Source: Polaribacter sp. BAL334 (lineage in GTDB: Bacteria; Bacteroidota; Bacteroidia; Flavobacteriales; Flavobacteriaceae). Taken from it: a DNA stretch of 64,000 nt. Below the pieces are notes generated by a model that saw only the letters and a list, made by a program, of their open reading frames with translations, was not told the DNA's origin and made no database searches. Below, piece after piece: positions 56,039 to 64,000 of the stretch. The translations under genes were made by a program, and so were the position numbers. Positions within the stretch are counted from its first letter, which is position 1; every line of letters starts with the position of its first letter. The stretch covers positions 124,001 to 188,000 of the forward strand of contig NZ_JADWOV010000319.1 of NCBI RefSeq assembly GCF_015767435.1, given 5' to 3'.

Positions 56039-56980
56039 ATGTTTAACAATATCACAAAACTTTTCAACATAAAATACCCAATAATTCAAGGAGGAATGGT
56101 TTGGGTTTCAGGATGGAAATTGGCCTCAGCAGTATCAAATGCAGGAGGTTTAGGATTGATTGGAGCAGGGTCAATGTATCCTGAAGTGTTGAGAGAACAC
56201 ATCCAAAAATGCAACAAAGCTACAGACAAATCTTTTGGGGTTAATGTACCCATGTTGTATCCAGAAATTGAAAAAATCATGGATATTATTGTTGAAGAAA
56301 ACGTAAAAATCGTATTTACTTCTGCTGGAAATCCAAAAACGTGGACATCATTTTTGAAAGAAAAAGGAATTATTGTTGTTCATGTGGTGAGCTCTGTAAA
56401 ATTTGCTTTAAAAGCACAAGAAGCTGGAGTTGATGCCATTGTGTGTGAAGGTTTTGAAGCTGGTGGTCACAATGGACGTGAGGAAACAACCACTTTTACA
56501 TTGATTCCAATGGTTAAAAAAGCGGTAACCATTCCAGTAATTGCAGCTGGAGGAATTGCTACAGGAAGAGGAATGTTAGCTGCCATGATTTTAGGTGCAG
56601 ATGGTGTTCAAATCGGAAGTAGATTTGCGGCAAGTGTAGAATCTTCAGCGCATTCAAATTTTAAACAAACAATTATTGATGTGAAAGATGGAGATACTCA
56701 TTTAACATTGAAAGAGTTAGCTCCTGTGCGTTTGGTAAAAAATAAATTTTATCAACAAGTTCAAGAATTATATCGTCAAAACCCCACTGAAGATCAACTA
56801 AAAGAATTGCTTGGTAGAGCAAGAGCAAAAAAAGGGATTTTTGAGGGTGATTTAGAAAATGGAGAATTAGAAATTGGTCAAATTGCGGGTCTTATTGATG
56901 AAATTAAACCTTCTAAAGAAATTTTAGAAGAAATAATACAAGAATTTAATGAAGTTAAAGCACTCATTCATAAGCTTTAA
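56039..56980 (+). CDS. Nitronate monooxygenase-like / FabK-like flavin enzyme
   Basis: A 313-residue TIM-barrel FMN protein. Family motifs are IIQGGMVWVSGWKLASAV, SNAGGLGLIGAGSM, FEAGGHNGREETTT containing the conserved His of the NMO/FabK family, IPVIAAGGIATGRGMLAA and GADGVQIGSRFAAS. Both nitronate monooxygenases and FabK enoyl-ACP reductases share this pattern, so the exact reaction cannot be settled here. No acyl-carrier-protein or fatty-acid gene is adjacent, which slightly favours an NMO-type or general enzyme. Cytoplasmic. Confidence 0.88.
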   Translation: MFNNITKLFNIKYPIIQGGMVWVSGWKLASAVSNAGGLGLIGAGSMYPEVLREHIQKCNKATDKSFGVNVPMLYPEIEKIMDIIVEENVKIVFTSAGNPKTWTSFLKEKGIIVVHVVSSVKFALKAQEAGVDAIVCEGFEAGGHNGREETTTFTLIPMVKKAVTIPVIAAGGIATGRGMLAAMILGADGVQIGSRFAASVESSAHSNFKQTIIDVKDGDTHLTLKELAPVRLVKNKFYQQVQELYRQNPTEDQLKELLGRARAKKGIFEGDLENGELEIGQIAGLIDEIKPSKEILEEIIQEFNEVKALIHKL

Positions 56981-57034
56981 ACAATTTAATTAAAACAAAA
57001 TCAATTAATTAGCTTTTATTCTATTTATTGAGCG

Positions 57035-57042
57035 TATCTTTG
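57035..57042 (+). promoter_or_regulatory. Promoter -7 element of the cold-shock gene
   Basis: TATCTTTG fits TAnnTTTG exactly, 54 bases before the ATG, so the messenger would have an untranslated leader of roughly 45 bases, as is usual for cold-shock genes. Confidence 0.6.
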
Positions 57043-57095
57043 TGACCTAATAAACGTTGTTATTACTAAATTTAACAACACAATAATTTTTTATA

Positions 57096-57287
57096 ATGAA
57101 TAAAGGTACCGTAAAATTTTTCAATGATTCAAAAGGTTTTGGATTTATCACTGAAGAAGGATCAAACAAAGAACATTTTGTGCATGTGTCAGGATTAGTT
57201 GACGAAATTCGTGAAAACGATGAAGTTGAATTCGACTTACAAGATGGAAGAAAAGGATTAAACGCAGTAAATGTAAGAGTATTATAA
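57096..57287 (+). CDS. Cold-shock protein (CspA family)
   Basis: A 63-residue single cold-shock domain that binds single-stranded RNA or DNA and melts RNA structure. RNP1 is KGFGFITEE and RNP2 is EHFVHVSG; the length and the start MNKGTVKFFND are standard. A promoter element lies upstream and a strong terminator after the stop. Confidence 0.95.
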   Translation: MNKGTVKFFNDSKGFGFITEEGSNKEHFVHVSGLVDEIRENDEVEFDLQDGRKGLNAVNVRVL

Positions 57288-57317
57288 TATATATTTTATT
57301 ACTAGTTAATTTTTATC

Positions 57318-57348
57318 AAAAGCCTATCATTAATTGATAGGCTTTTTT
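57318..57348 (+). terminator. Terminator of the cold-shock gene
   Basis: AAAAGCCTATCA and TGATAGGCTTTT form a 12-pair stem around a TTAAT-type loop, followed by a T-run. It separates the cold-shock gene from the ywbE-like gene. Confidence 0.88.
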
Positions 57349-57370
57349 ATTTTTACAGAAATTTAGAAAA

Positions 57371-57568
57371 ATGATTGATGGTCGAAAACGTACAAATATT
57401 AAAATCGGAATGTTTGTAGAAATTATTTTGAAACAACATCAAATTTCAGGTGAAGTTACGCAAGGAGTTGTTTCAAAAATATTGACAAATTCAGTGAATC
57501 ATCCACATGGAATTAAAGTCCAATTACAATCAGGATTAATTGGTAGAGTAAAAAATATAATTGAATAA
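57371..57568 (+). CDS. ywbE: YwbE family protein
   Basis: A 65-residue protein of the small YwbE family. Recognisable sequence: MIDGRKRTNIKIGMFVEII, then GVVSKILTNSVNHPHGIKV and the basic end GLIGRVKNII. Members have an SH3-like beta fold and are uncharacterised as far as I know. Its stop is two bases from the stop of the convergent lytic transglycosylase gene. Confidence 0.9.
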   Translation: MIDGRKRTNIKIGMFVEIILKQHQISGEVTQGVVSKILTNSVNHPHGIKVQLQSGLIGRVKNIIE

Positions 57569-57569
57569 T

Positions 57570-58478
57570 TTATTTTACTGGAATTTTAATTTCATATACT
57601 TTCCCACTTTTATTATTCAATTTATTTTCACGCAACCAAGCATTGTGAATTTTTAGTTCTTTATAAGTAATTCCAAATTTTTTACTAAAAGAAACTAAGT
57701 TTGTAATAGTAGTATCTACTTTTACAATGGTTATTTTAGGTAAAGTATATAAATCTTCTTTTTCGAAAACAAATCCATATTTTTCTGGATTTGTCATGAC
57801 TTCTTTCAAAGCTAAAATTCTAAAAACATAGCGTTCAGTTTCATTGGGCAACAAAACTTCATAATAACTTTTTACTTTTTGAGCCTCTAATCTGCTTGAA
57901 ACTCCATAGTTTCCTGCATTATAAGCAGCAGCAGCCAATGTCCAAGAGCCTAATTTTTCTTTAGATTTTTTTAGATATTCTGCAGCTACAGCAGTAGATT
58001 TTTCAATATTATAACGTTCATCAATATTGCCATTGATTTCCAAACCATATTCTTTTCCAGTTTCTACCATGAAATGCCACATTCCTGCTGCTCCTGCACT
58101 AGAAGTTTCGTCAATAAATGCACTTTCTGCTAAAGCCAAAAATTTAAAATCATCAGGCAAACCATGTTTTTTTAAGAGTGGTTCTAATATCGGAAAATAC
58201 TTATTTGCACGCTTAAATAGCAATAATCCATTGGATTGCCAATAGGTATTTACCAGCAATTCTCTATCCATTCTTTCAAAAATATTTGGAATTTCCAATG
58301 GAACTCTTTCACCTGCAAAATTCAAATTTTCAGGCAACTTTAGTGCTTTTATTTTATAATTTTCGTGCGTATTTGTTTTTGGTTCTGTATTTGTATTTGA
58401 TTTATGTATACCATTTATAAAAAAGACTGTTGTAAAAACAATGATAATTAGCGATAAAAAACGAATTGACTTGTCCAT
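57570..58478 (-). CDS. Lytic transglycosylase (MltD-like SLT domain)
   Basis: Cleaves the glycan chain of peptidoglycan. The 302-residue protein has a membrane anchor or signal at 7-24, then an SLT domain (about 85-225) with catalytic Glu118 in LALAESAF, SSAGAAGMWHFM, ERYNIEKSTAVAAEYL and AAAYNAGNYG. A C-terminal LysM-like segment (about 245-300) starts VSFSKKFGITYKEL and ends KSGKVYEIKIP. It is shorter than E. coli MltD and has only one LysM-like copy. Envelope enzyme. Confidence 0.93.
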   Translation of the reverse strand: MDKSIRFLSLIIIVFTTVFFINGIHKSNTNTEPKTNTHENYKIKALKLPENLNFAGERVPLEIPNIFERMDRELLVNTYWQSNGLLLFKRANKYFPILEPLLKKHGLPDDFKFLALAESAFIDETSSAGAAGMWHFMVETGKEYGLEINGNIDERYNIEKSTAVAAEYLKKSKEKLGSWTLAAAAYNAGNYGVSSRLEAQKVKSYYEVLLPNETERYVFRILALKEVMTNPEKYGFVFEKEDLYTLPKITIVKVDTTITNLVSFSKKFGITYKELKIHNAWLRENKLNNKSGKVYEIKIPVK

Positions 58479-58523
58479 TGGAATTGTTGATTTAATCTAT
58501 AAAATTAAACAAAAATTTGGTCT

Positions 58524-59183
58524 TTAAAAAGTTAAACTTTTATCGATAATTTTCGAGATCTTTTTTGCTTTGTTTAATATCATAATGTGTGTTCCATTTT
58601 CAATTTCAATAGCATTTTTGATATTACTTATAGGAAAAATTTTGTCTTCAACTCCATGAATATGAATCATATTTTCAATTCCTTCATGTTGTTGCCATTT
58701 CAAAACATTTTTAATCGCCCATTTTAGATATGTTTCATTTCTTTCAGAAAGGTATTTTTTATAAATCATGGCTCTTTTTTGCAATGTTTTTCCGATAAAA
58801 AAGCGACTAAAATCCTCAAAATGAGTAATGATTTTTGTTGGAAATAATTTATATAAATTCCCAAAATTGGCAACTTTAAACCTTTTTGGAAGTTCATCAG
58901 TAGTTTTTACACTTGAAATGATGATGATTTTTTTACAATCCAAAAATTTACTCATTTCTTGTACTAAAATTCCACCAAAAGAAACACCAACCAAAACAGG
59001 GTTCTCCTTTTTTACATCTTCACACATTCTCATAGCATAATTCGAAATACTTTCATTCAAATCCAATGGCTTTTTCCATTTTAAATAATGAATTTCATAT
59101 TTTTCTTTGGACAAAGATAAATTTTCAAAAATTTCAGGACCTGCTGCTAAACCTGGCATTAAGTATATGGGTATTTTCATCAT
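58524..59183 (-). CDS. Alpha/beta hydrolase
   Basis: A 219-residue cytoplasmic protein of the alpha/beta hydrolase fold. The nucleophile elbow is GVSFGG (Ser68); the oxyanion part MPGLAAGPEIFE lies near the start. The catalytic acid is probably Asp in VHGVEDKIFPIS and the His is in ENGTHIM near the end. The substrate is not recognisable. Two ATGs in a row (59183 and 59180) leave the exact start open. Cap domain is short. Confidence 0.8.
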   Translation of the reverse strand: MMKIPIYLMPGLAAGPEIFENLSLSKEKYEIHYLKWKKPLDLNESISNYAMRMCEDVKKENPVLVGVSFGGILVQEMSKFLDCKKIIIISSVKTTDELPKRFKVANFGNLYKLFPTKIITHFEDFSRFFIGKTLQKRAMIYKKYLSERNETYLKWAIKNVLKWQQHEGIENMIHIHGVEDKIFPISNIKNAIEIENGTHIMILNKAKKISKIIDKSLTF

Positions 59184-59238
59184 TTTTAGGTAAATATTGT
59201 AGGTAATATTTATGAAAAAGTTTTTGTAAAATAGTTGG

Positions 59239-60573
59239 TTAAATTACTATTGGCTCGTTTATAAATTCAAATCGAACTAATCCATCACTATCAATTTCAG
59301 TAAGTGAAATATTGTGCAAAGTATTTGCCAGCTCAGGATTCCAAGGAGTTTTTACTTTGATATAGTTTTCAGTAAAACCATGAATGTATCCTTCTTTATT
59401 TTCGTTTTCGAATAAAACAGTAGCCGTTTTTCCTAAATGAGATTCATAAAATGCACGTCTTTTTTTGACACTTAATCCACGCAACATTTTACTGCGTTTT
59501 GCGCGCACATTTTGCGGAACCACATTTTCCATTTCAGCAGCCTCAGTATTTGGTCTTTCAGAATAGGTAAAAACATGCAAATAAGAAATATCTAAAGCGT
59601 TTAAATAGTTGTACGTTTCTAAAAAAAGTTCGTCAGTTTCTCCTGGAAACCCTACAATAACATCCACACCAATACAAGCATTTGGCATGGTTTCTTTGAT
59701 TCTTTCCACTCTATTTGTGTATGTTTTTCGCAAGTATCTGCGTTTCATTTTTTTTAACAATTCATCACTTCCAGATTGCAATGGAATGTGAAAATGTGGC
59801 ACAAATGAGTTTGATTTTGACACAAAATCAATGGTTTCATCCGTCAATAAATTGGGTTCTATAGACGAAATTCGCAAACGATGAATCCCATCAATTTTAT
59901 CTAATTCTTGAACAAGTTCATAAAAAGTGTGTTCATGTTTTTTGTTTCCAAATTCACCTTTTCCATAATCACCAATATTTACGCCTGTCAATACAATTTC
60001 TTTAATGCCTTTTGAAGCAATTTCTTGGGCATTTTTCAGAACATTTTCCAAAGTATCACTTCTAGAAATTCCACGTGCTAAAGGAATTGTACAATAGGTA
60101 CATTTATAATCACAACCATCTTGCACTTTTAAAAAAGCACGAGTTCTATCGCCAATAGAATAAGAACCAACATAAAAATCAGCTTCCGAAATTTCGCAAG
60201 AGTGTACTTCTCCAATTTCATTTTTCGTTAAATCATTGATATAACTTGTCACATTGAATTTTTCAGTGGCACCCAAAACCAAATCTACTCCATCAACTGC
60301 TGCTAGTTCCTCAGGTTTTAATTGTGCATAACATCCAACAGCAATTAAAAAAGCGTTTTTATTTTGTTTGAAAGCATTTTTTACAATCGATTTAAAGCGC
60401 TTGTCTGCATTGTCAGTTACTGAACAAGTATTGATGACATACACATCTGCTTTTTCTTCAAAATCAACTCTTTCAAAACCTTCATTGGTAAAGTTTCTAG
60501 CAATGGTTGACGTTTCAGAAAAATTCAACTTACAACCTAAGGTATAAAAAGCGACTTTTTTATTTGCAATCAT
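59239..60573 (-). CDS. mtaB: tRNA t6A37 methylthiotransferase MtaB
   Basis: Converts t6A37 to ms2t6A37 in tRNAs that read ANN codons. The 444-residue protein has the N-terminal MTTase domain with Cys14, Cys50 and Cys81 for one iron-sulfur cluster, the radical SAM motif Cys154-x3-Cys158-x2-Cys161 (CDYKCTYC), and a C-terminal TRAM-like domain. The start TLGCKLNFSETS is typical of MtaB rather than MiaB or RimO. A TATTTTTG element on the - strand at 60594-60601 lies 21 bases before the ATG. Confidence 0.95.
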   Translation of the reverse strand: MIANKKVAFYTLGCKLNFSETSTIARNFTNEGFERVDFEEKADVYVINTCSVTDNADKRFKSIVKNAFKQNKNAFLIAVGCYAQLKPEELAAVDGVDLVLGATEKFNVTSYINDLTKNEIGEVHSCEISEADFYVGSYSIGDRTRAFLKVQDGCDYKCTYCTIPLARGISRSDTLENVLKNAQEIASKGIKEIVLTGVNIGDYGKGEFGNKKHEHTFYELVQELDKIDGIHRLRISSIEPNLLTDETIDFVSKSNSFVPHFHIPLQSGSDELLKKMKRRYLRKTYTNRVERIKETMPNACIGVDVIVGFPGETDELFLETYNYLNALDISYLHVFTYSERPNTEAAEMENVVPQNVRAKRSKMLRGLSVKKRRAFYESHLGKTATVLFENENKEGYIHGFTENYIKVKTPWNPELANTLHNISLTEIDSDGLVRFEFINEPIVI

Positions 60574-60593
60574 TCATGTAAATTTATGACTTG

Positions 60594-60601
60594 CAAAAAT
60601 A
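60594..60601 (-). promoter_or_regulatory. Promoter -7 element of mtaB
   Basis: On the - strand TATTTTTG fits TAnnTTTG. It lies in the 62-base gap between the divergent mtaB and monooxygenase-like genes. Confidence 0.45.
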
Positions 60602-60635
60602 CAATATAATTCAATAAATAGTAACGAATCAAAAT

Positions 60636-60956
60636 ATGAAAATTGTCACAAATCTAAAACCACCCTATTATGCTGTAATTTTCACAACAGTTGTTTCTGA
60701 TAATTTACAAGGATATCATGAAACAGCAGAAAAAATGGAAGCTTTAGCAAAACTTCAGAAAGGATATTTAGGGATAGAATCTGCTAGAAAAGACATTGGA
60801 ATTACAGTTTCTTATTGGGAAACTTTGGATGATATTGTGGCTTGGAAAAATAATATAGAACATACAGCTGCAAGAGATTTGGGTAGAGAAAAATGGTATC
60901 AACAATACCAATTGCGTATTTGTAAAGTGGAACGTGAATATGGTTTTAAGAAATAA
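60636..60956 (+). CDS. Antibiotic-biosynthesis-monooxygenase (ABM) domain protein
   Basis: A 106-residue protein with the dimeric ferredoxin-like ABM fold (about 15-95), seen in YYAVIFTTVVSD, EKMEALAKLQKGYLGIESAR and ISYWETLDDIVAWKNN. Such proteins have various or unknown activities, so the name should not be taken literally. It starts divergently from mtaB and lies 30 bases before the FAD oxidoreductase gene, which may be co-transcribed. Confidence 0.85.
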   Translation: MKIVTNLKPPYYAVIFTTVVSDNLQGYHETAEKMEALAKLQKGYLGIESARKDIGITVSYWETLDDIVAWKNNIEHTAARDLGREKWYQQYQLRICKVEREYGFKK

Positions 60957-60986
60957 AAAAATGGTAGTTTTACAATTTTATATTTT

Positions 60987-62147
60987 ATGATTAAGACTGA
61001 TGTGTGTATTATTGGTGCAGGTCCTTCTGGAGCTGCAACTTCTTTAATGTTATCAAACCTTAAAATTCATCATTTTATTATAGATAAAGAAACTTTTCCA
61101 AGAGATAAAACTTGCGGTGATGGCTTAATTTTATATGCTTATAAAGCGATGAAAATTTTAGGAAATAATCTTTTTGAAGATTTCTTAAATCACCCTAATT
61201 TTTTGCATTCAAAAGGAGTTAGATTGCATATAAATAGTAAAATATGCTTGCCTGTTACAGAAAGTGAAGATAGAGATTTTTTTATTTCTTATGCTAAAAG
61301 AATTGATTTTGATCATTTTTTAGTTGAAAAATTATCTAAAATCTTCACTAATATAGAGTTTGGTAATGGAGTTAAAAATTTGGAAGAGAAACCTGATGGG
61401 ATTTTAATAACTCTTAAAGATGAAAAACAAATTTTAACAAAGTTGATAGTTGGTGCTGATGGCGCAAATTCCATTGTATCAAAAAAATTAGCTCTCCCCA
61501 AAAATGATATTAAAAATAAATCAACATTTGTTTCAGCATATTTTAAAAATATAAATGATTTTAATGAAATGAATGAGGGAGAAATTAGACTTATTTACAA
61601 AAAGGCACCTTTATTTTTTTATATTTTTCCATTAGTAAATGGTGAGGCAAATGTGAGTTTAGGAGGCAATTCTTACTTCATAAAAAAACACAAAATCAAC
61701 CTAATTCAAGAAATAGAAAACATAATTTCATCAAACAAATATGTAAAACATAAGTTTTCTAATGCTGAGAGAATTAGTAATTGGCGTGGTTGGGTAATTC
61801 CTTATCATCTAGGAAAACAAAAAATTATTGGAAATAGATTTTTACTAACAGGAGATGCTGCTGGATTATCGAATGCTTTTTATAAAGAAGGTGTTGGGAC
61901 AGGCATGATGTCAGGAATTATAGCCGCTAGAAATATCGAAAAATGTTTGAAATACAATAATTTTTCAGCCAATTTTTTAAAAGAGTATGAAACTGAGATA
62001 AAAAATGAATTTGGAAAATTATTAAAATTTAGTTTATATATGTTGAAAATCTCTAAGTACAAAAGAATCTTTGGTTTTTTAGTTGAAATTTTTAAGAATA
62101 GATTTATAAAGAAATCTTTTAAAATTATTGAAAGAAGGAGTTATTAA
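60987..62147 (+). CDS. FAD-dependent oxidoreductase, geranylgeranyl-reductase-like
   Basis: A 386-residue flavoprotein. The dinucleotide fold is VCIIGAGPSGAATSL at the start; the second flavin motif is LIVGADGANSIVSKKL and the third is FLLTGDAAGLSNAFYKEGVG. These place it in the geranylgeranyl reductase / PHBH-like group. The Cys in DKTCGDGL is the typical group feature. Substrate may be an isoprenoid or a menaquinone-like molecule; not deducible. The next gene is convergent, with stops six bases apart. Confidence 0.85.
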   Translation: MIKTDVCIIGAGPSGAATSLMLSNLKIHHFIIDKETFPRDKTCGDGLILYAYKAMKILGNNLFEDFLNHPNFLHSKGVRLHINSKICLPVTESEDRDFFISYAKRIDFDHFLVEKLSKIFTNIEFGNGVKNLEEKPDGILITLKDEKQILTKLIVGADGANSIVSKKLALPKNDIKNKSTFVSAYFKNINDFNEMNEGEIRLIYKKAPLFFYIFPLVNGEANVSLGGNSYFIKKHKINLIQEIENIISSNKYVKHKFSNAERISNWRGWVIPYHLGKQKIIGNRFLLTGDAAGLSNAFYKEGVGTGMMSGIIAARNIEKCLKYNNFSANFLKEYETEIKNEFGKLLKFSLYMLKISKYKRIFGFLVEIFKNRFIKKSFKIIERRSY

Positions 62148-62152
62148 ATAGT

Positions 62153-63163
62153 TTACCAACTAATTTTTGTCAATATTGGAAAGTGATCAGAATATTTTTT
62201 AGTAAAAGATGAAAAATCTTGTATTTCAGCAGTTTTATCGGTTAAAATAAAATCAATTCTTAGGGGAAACCAATAGTTATACGTTTTTCCAAATTCTTTT
62301 CCTGCTTCAATAAAAGCATCTTTTTTGTTTTTAGAAATTTGATTATAAACCCATGAAAAACTAGTATTATTAAAGTCTCCTGCAATTATTTTTTTTCCTT
62401 TCCAATTTCTTTCATGTTCTAAAAAAACAGTTGTTTGATTGACTTGCTTTTTAAAACCATCTTCCAAAATAGATACTAATTTTTCTGAATTTTCCTGACC
62501 AAAATTTTCTTTATCCGTTTTTAATTTCAATGATTGCAAATGCAAATTATACACTCTTATAGTATCTTTTCCTTTTAAAATATCAGCAAAAATAATGTTG
62601 TTTGAAGTGTTTTTTAAATCCAAAGAACCACTATTGATAATGGGAAATTTGGAGTAAATCGCCAAACCATTTTTATTGTTTTTTGTTTTGGTGTTGATAT
62701 AGTGATATTTATAGTTAAAATCTTGATTTACAAGCGTGTAAAAATCTTGAAATAGTAAAATATCAGGAGATTTTTCTTGAATAAAATGATTGATTTTTTC
62801 AGGGATTTTATCATCATTAATCCATTCCCAATGATTGAATAACCGCACATTGTAACTCATCACAGTCAAACCATTTTCTGAGACTGATTTTTTTTCAAAA
62901 AACTTATAAATTGGAGTCAATGTTATCCATCCTAAAAATAGAATGGAAGCAGACAATATGAATTGTCTTTTAAAAAATAAAAGCCAATAAACAGAAAAAA
63001 CGATATTAGCGAATATCAAAAATGGCACTAACAAACTTAAAATTGCCAAAACAGGAAGCCTTTCTGGTGAAATAAAAGGTAATAAATATGAGGATAAAAG
63101 TAATAATGCTACAACAATATTTACCAAGTAAATAATTTTGTTGATGATAGATAGCTTTTTCAA
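62153..63163 (-). CDS. Membrane-anchored endonuclease/exonuclease/phosphatase-family protein
   Basis: A 336-residue protein with three N-terminal hydrophobic helices (about 10-90), then an EEP domain: MSYNVRLFNHWEW, LLFQDFYT, IIAGDFNNTSFSW and the final YSDHFPIL carry the catalytic Asn, Glu/Asp and His set, although the usual Glu after LLQ is replaced by Asp in QDFY. The orientation of the membrane part would place the EEP domain outside the cytoplasm. Real substrate unknown (nucleic acid, lipid or phosphoester). Six bases downstream of the rhomboid gene, so co-transcribed. Confidence 0.85.
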   Translation of the reverse strand: MKKLSIINKIIYLVNIVVALLLLSSYLLPFISPERLPVLAILSLLVPFLIFANIVFSVYWLLFFKRQFILSASILFLGWITLTPIYKFFEKKSVSENGLTVMSYNVRLFNHWEWINDDKIPEKINHFIQEKSPDILLFQDFYTLVNQDFNYKYHYINTKTKNNKNGLAIYSKFPIINSGSLDLKNTSNNIIFADILKGKDTIRVYNLHLQSLKLKTDKENFGQENSEKLVSILEDGFKKQVNQTTVFLEHERNWKGKKIIAGDFNNTSFSWVYNQISKNKKDAFIEAGKEFGKTYNYWFPLRIDFILTDKTAEIQDFSSFTKKYSDHFPILTKISW

Positions 63164-63169
63164 TTATGG

Positions 63170-64000
63170 TTAATTTTTTCCTTGTTTAAACAAAAATTCC
63201 TTTTCTGCTTTTGTAAGTGTATCATATCCTGATTTGCTTATTTTATCTAAAATTTCGTCAATCTGTTTTTGTGTAAAGTCGCTTTTTTCAGTTGTTTTTT
63301 TAGTGGAATTAGATTTATAAACCGTTTTTAGAGGTTTCTTTTTCGGTTTGAAAATGGAAAAAAACTGCTCAAAAGCACTGATTTTTTTGTTGCTAAATTG
63401 ATTTACAAACAAAAATCCAAAAACACTTCCTCCTAAATGCGCAAAATGTCCTCCAGCATTATTTCCTGCCAAAGCTAATATATCTAAACCAACCCAAATT
63501 GCTGCCAAATACCATAATTTCACAAATCCAATAAAACGAATTTTCAATTCATAATTGGGCATATAGGTTGCAATTCCTATAAAAATTGCAGAAATTCCAG
63601 CAGAAGCACCAACCAAAACAGCTGTTCTTCCTTGAAATAATGGAAAATAATTTTGACTGAATAGAAAGAAAAATCCACCAAATAAAGTTCCTAATAGGTA
63701 AAAAGTCAATAATTGTTTTTGAGTGAAATATTCAATAAAAAGATTTCCTATAAAATACAAAGCAATTAAATTGAATAAAATATGTAAAAAATCAGCATGT
63801 AAAAATCCGTAACTAAGTAAAGTCCATGGTTTTGTTAATACAACGTTTATTGAACCATCTAGAGAAAGCCAATCAATCAAGAAATTAGCATCATTTTTAT
63901 ACAAGCTCTGAAAAACACTCAATAACATGGTACTGAAAAAGAAGAAAATATTGATGTAGATTAATTTTTCTACAATTGTTCCTCTTTCAAATCGTTGTTT
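63170..64000 (-). CDS. Rhomboid intramembrane serine protease, N-terminus cut by window edge
   Basis: Cleaves transmembrane substrates within the membrane. An ATG occurs at 63928, but the frame is open through the window edge and the upstream codons read IVEKLIYINIFFFFSTML, which is the first transmembrane helix of a rhomboid, so the true start is outside. The catalytic Ser is in VGASAGISA (codon 63602-63604), and the His in GGHFAHLGGSVFGF; the HADFLHILFN loop is also typical. The C-terminal soluble tail (KPKKKPLKTV to the end) is charged, as in flavobacterial members. Co-transcribed with the EEP-domain gene after it. Confidence 0.93.
   Translation of the reverse strand, partial: KQRFERGTIVEKLIYINIFFFFSTMLLSVFQSLYKNDANFLIDWLSLDGSINVVLTKPWTLLSYGFLHADFLHILFNLIALYFIGNLFIEYFTQKQLLTFYLLGTLFGGFFFLFSQNYFPLFQGRTAVLVGASAGISAIFIGIATYMPNYELKIRFIGFVKLWYLAAIWVGLDILALAGNNAGGHFAHLGGSVFGFLFVNQFSNKKISAFEQFFSIFKPKKKPLKTVYKSNSTKKTTEKSDFTQKQIDEILDKISKSGYDTLTKAEKEFLFKQGKN

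Noticed and set aside
1..64000. CRISPR array, prophage, integron, complete insertion sequence, tRNA or rRNA
   Set aside because: No regularly spaced direct repeats, no transposase, integrase or phage structural genes and no RNA gene pattern were found by reading; short palindromes do not qualify as IS elements.

Overview
The window is AT-rich, densely coded DNA from a member of the Bacteroidota, most likely a marine Flavobacteriaceae (Polaribacter-like; the genus is an inference). Evidence seen directly: SusC/SusD pairs, many short flavobacterial lipoprotein signals, type IX secretion (T9SS) C-terminal tails, promoters with the Bacteroidota -7 motif TAnnTTTG, and almost no Shine-Dalgarno sequences.

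Positions 1-32,420 are a glycan-utilisation island, all main genes on the + strand. At the left edge are the end of an alpha-glucan cluster: a GH13 alpha-amylase cut by the window and a SusB-type inverting GH97 alpha-glucosidase. A pair of tiny membrane proteins follows on the - strand. A membrane-spanning LuxR-type sensor-regulator (3774-6575) then sits directly upstream of a beta-glucan (laminarin-type) polysaccharide utilisation locus: SusC, SusD, a PKD/CBM surface lipoprotein, a second small surface lipoprotein, a terminator, then a separate unit with a 1059-residue enzyme/beta-barrel fusion, a multi-module binding lipoprotein, a GH16 laminarinase, a GH149-like beta-1,3-glucan phosphorylase, GH3, lipoprotein GH17, GH30, a GPH-family sugar symporter, a cytoplasmic GH17 and finally a T9SS-exported binding protein.

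Proposed flow (inference): GH16 and surface binding proteins cut and hold beta-1,3-glucan; GH30 removes beta-1,6 branches; SusC/D imports oligosaccharides; GH17 and GH3 trim them in the periplasm; the GPH symporter carries glucose or short oligosaccharides inward; cytoplasmic GH17 and the phosphorylase finish the job, saving ATP as glucose 1-phosphate. The most unusual parts are the glycosidase-plus-outer-membrane-barrel fusion and a roughly 155-residue module shared by three proteins of the locus.

Positions 32,438-64,000 are ordinary chromosomal genes: a DUF4369 lipoprotein, a DUF819/DUF2490/VPS10-propeller operon, a HerA-like ATPase, folD, ffh, a GT-C membrane protein, msrB, an M48 protease, a UMF1-type MFS protein, purB, mnmA, a T9SS subtilase, a nitronate monooxygenase-like protein, a cold-shock protein, a lytic transglycosylase, mtaB, an FAD oxidoreductase and a rhomboid protease cut by the right edge. 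Intergenic regions here carry palindromic MITE-like repeats, one family in two inverted copies 10 kb apart. I saw no tRNA, rRNA, CRISPR array, transposase or phage gene.
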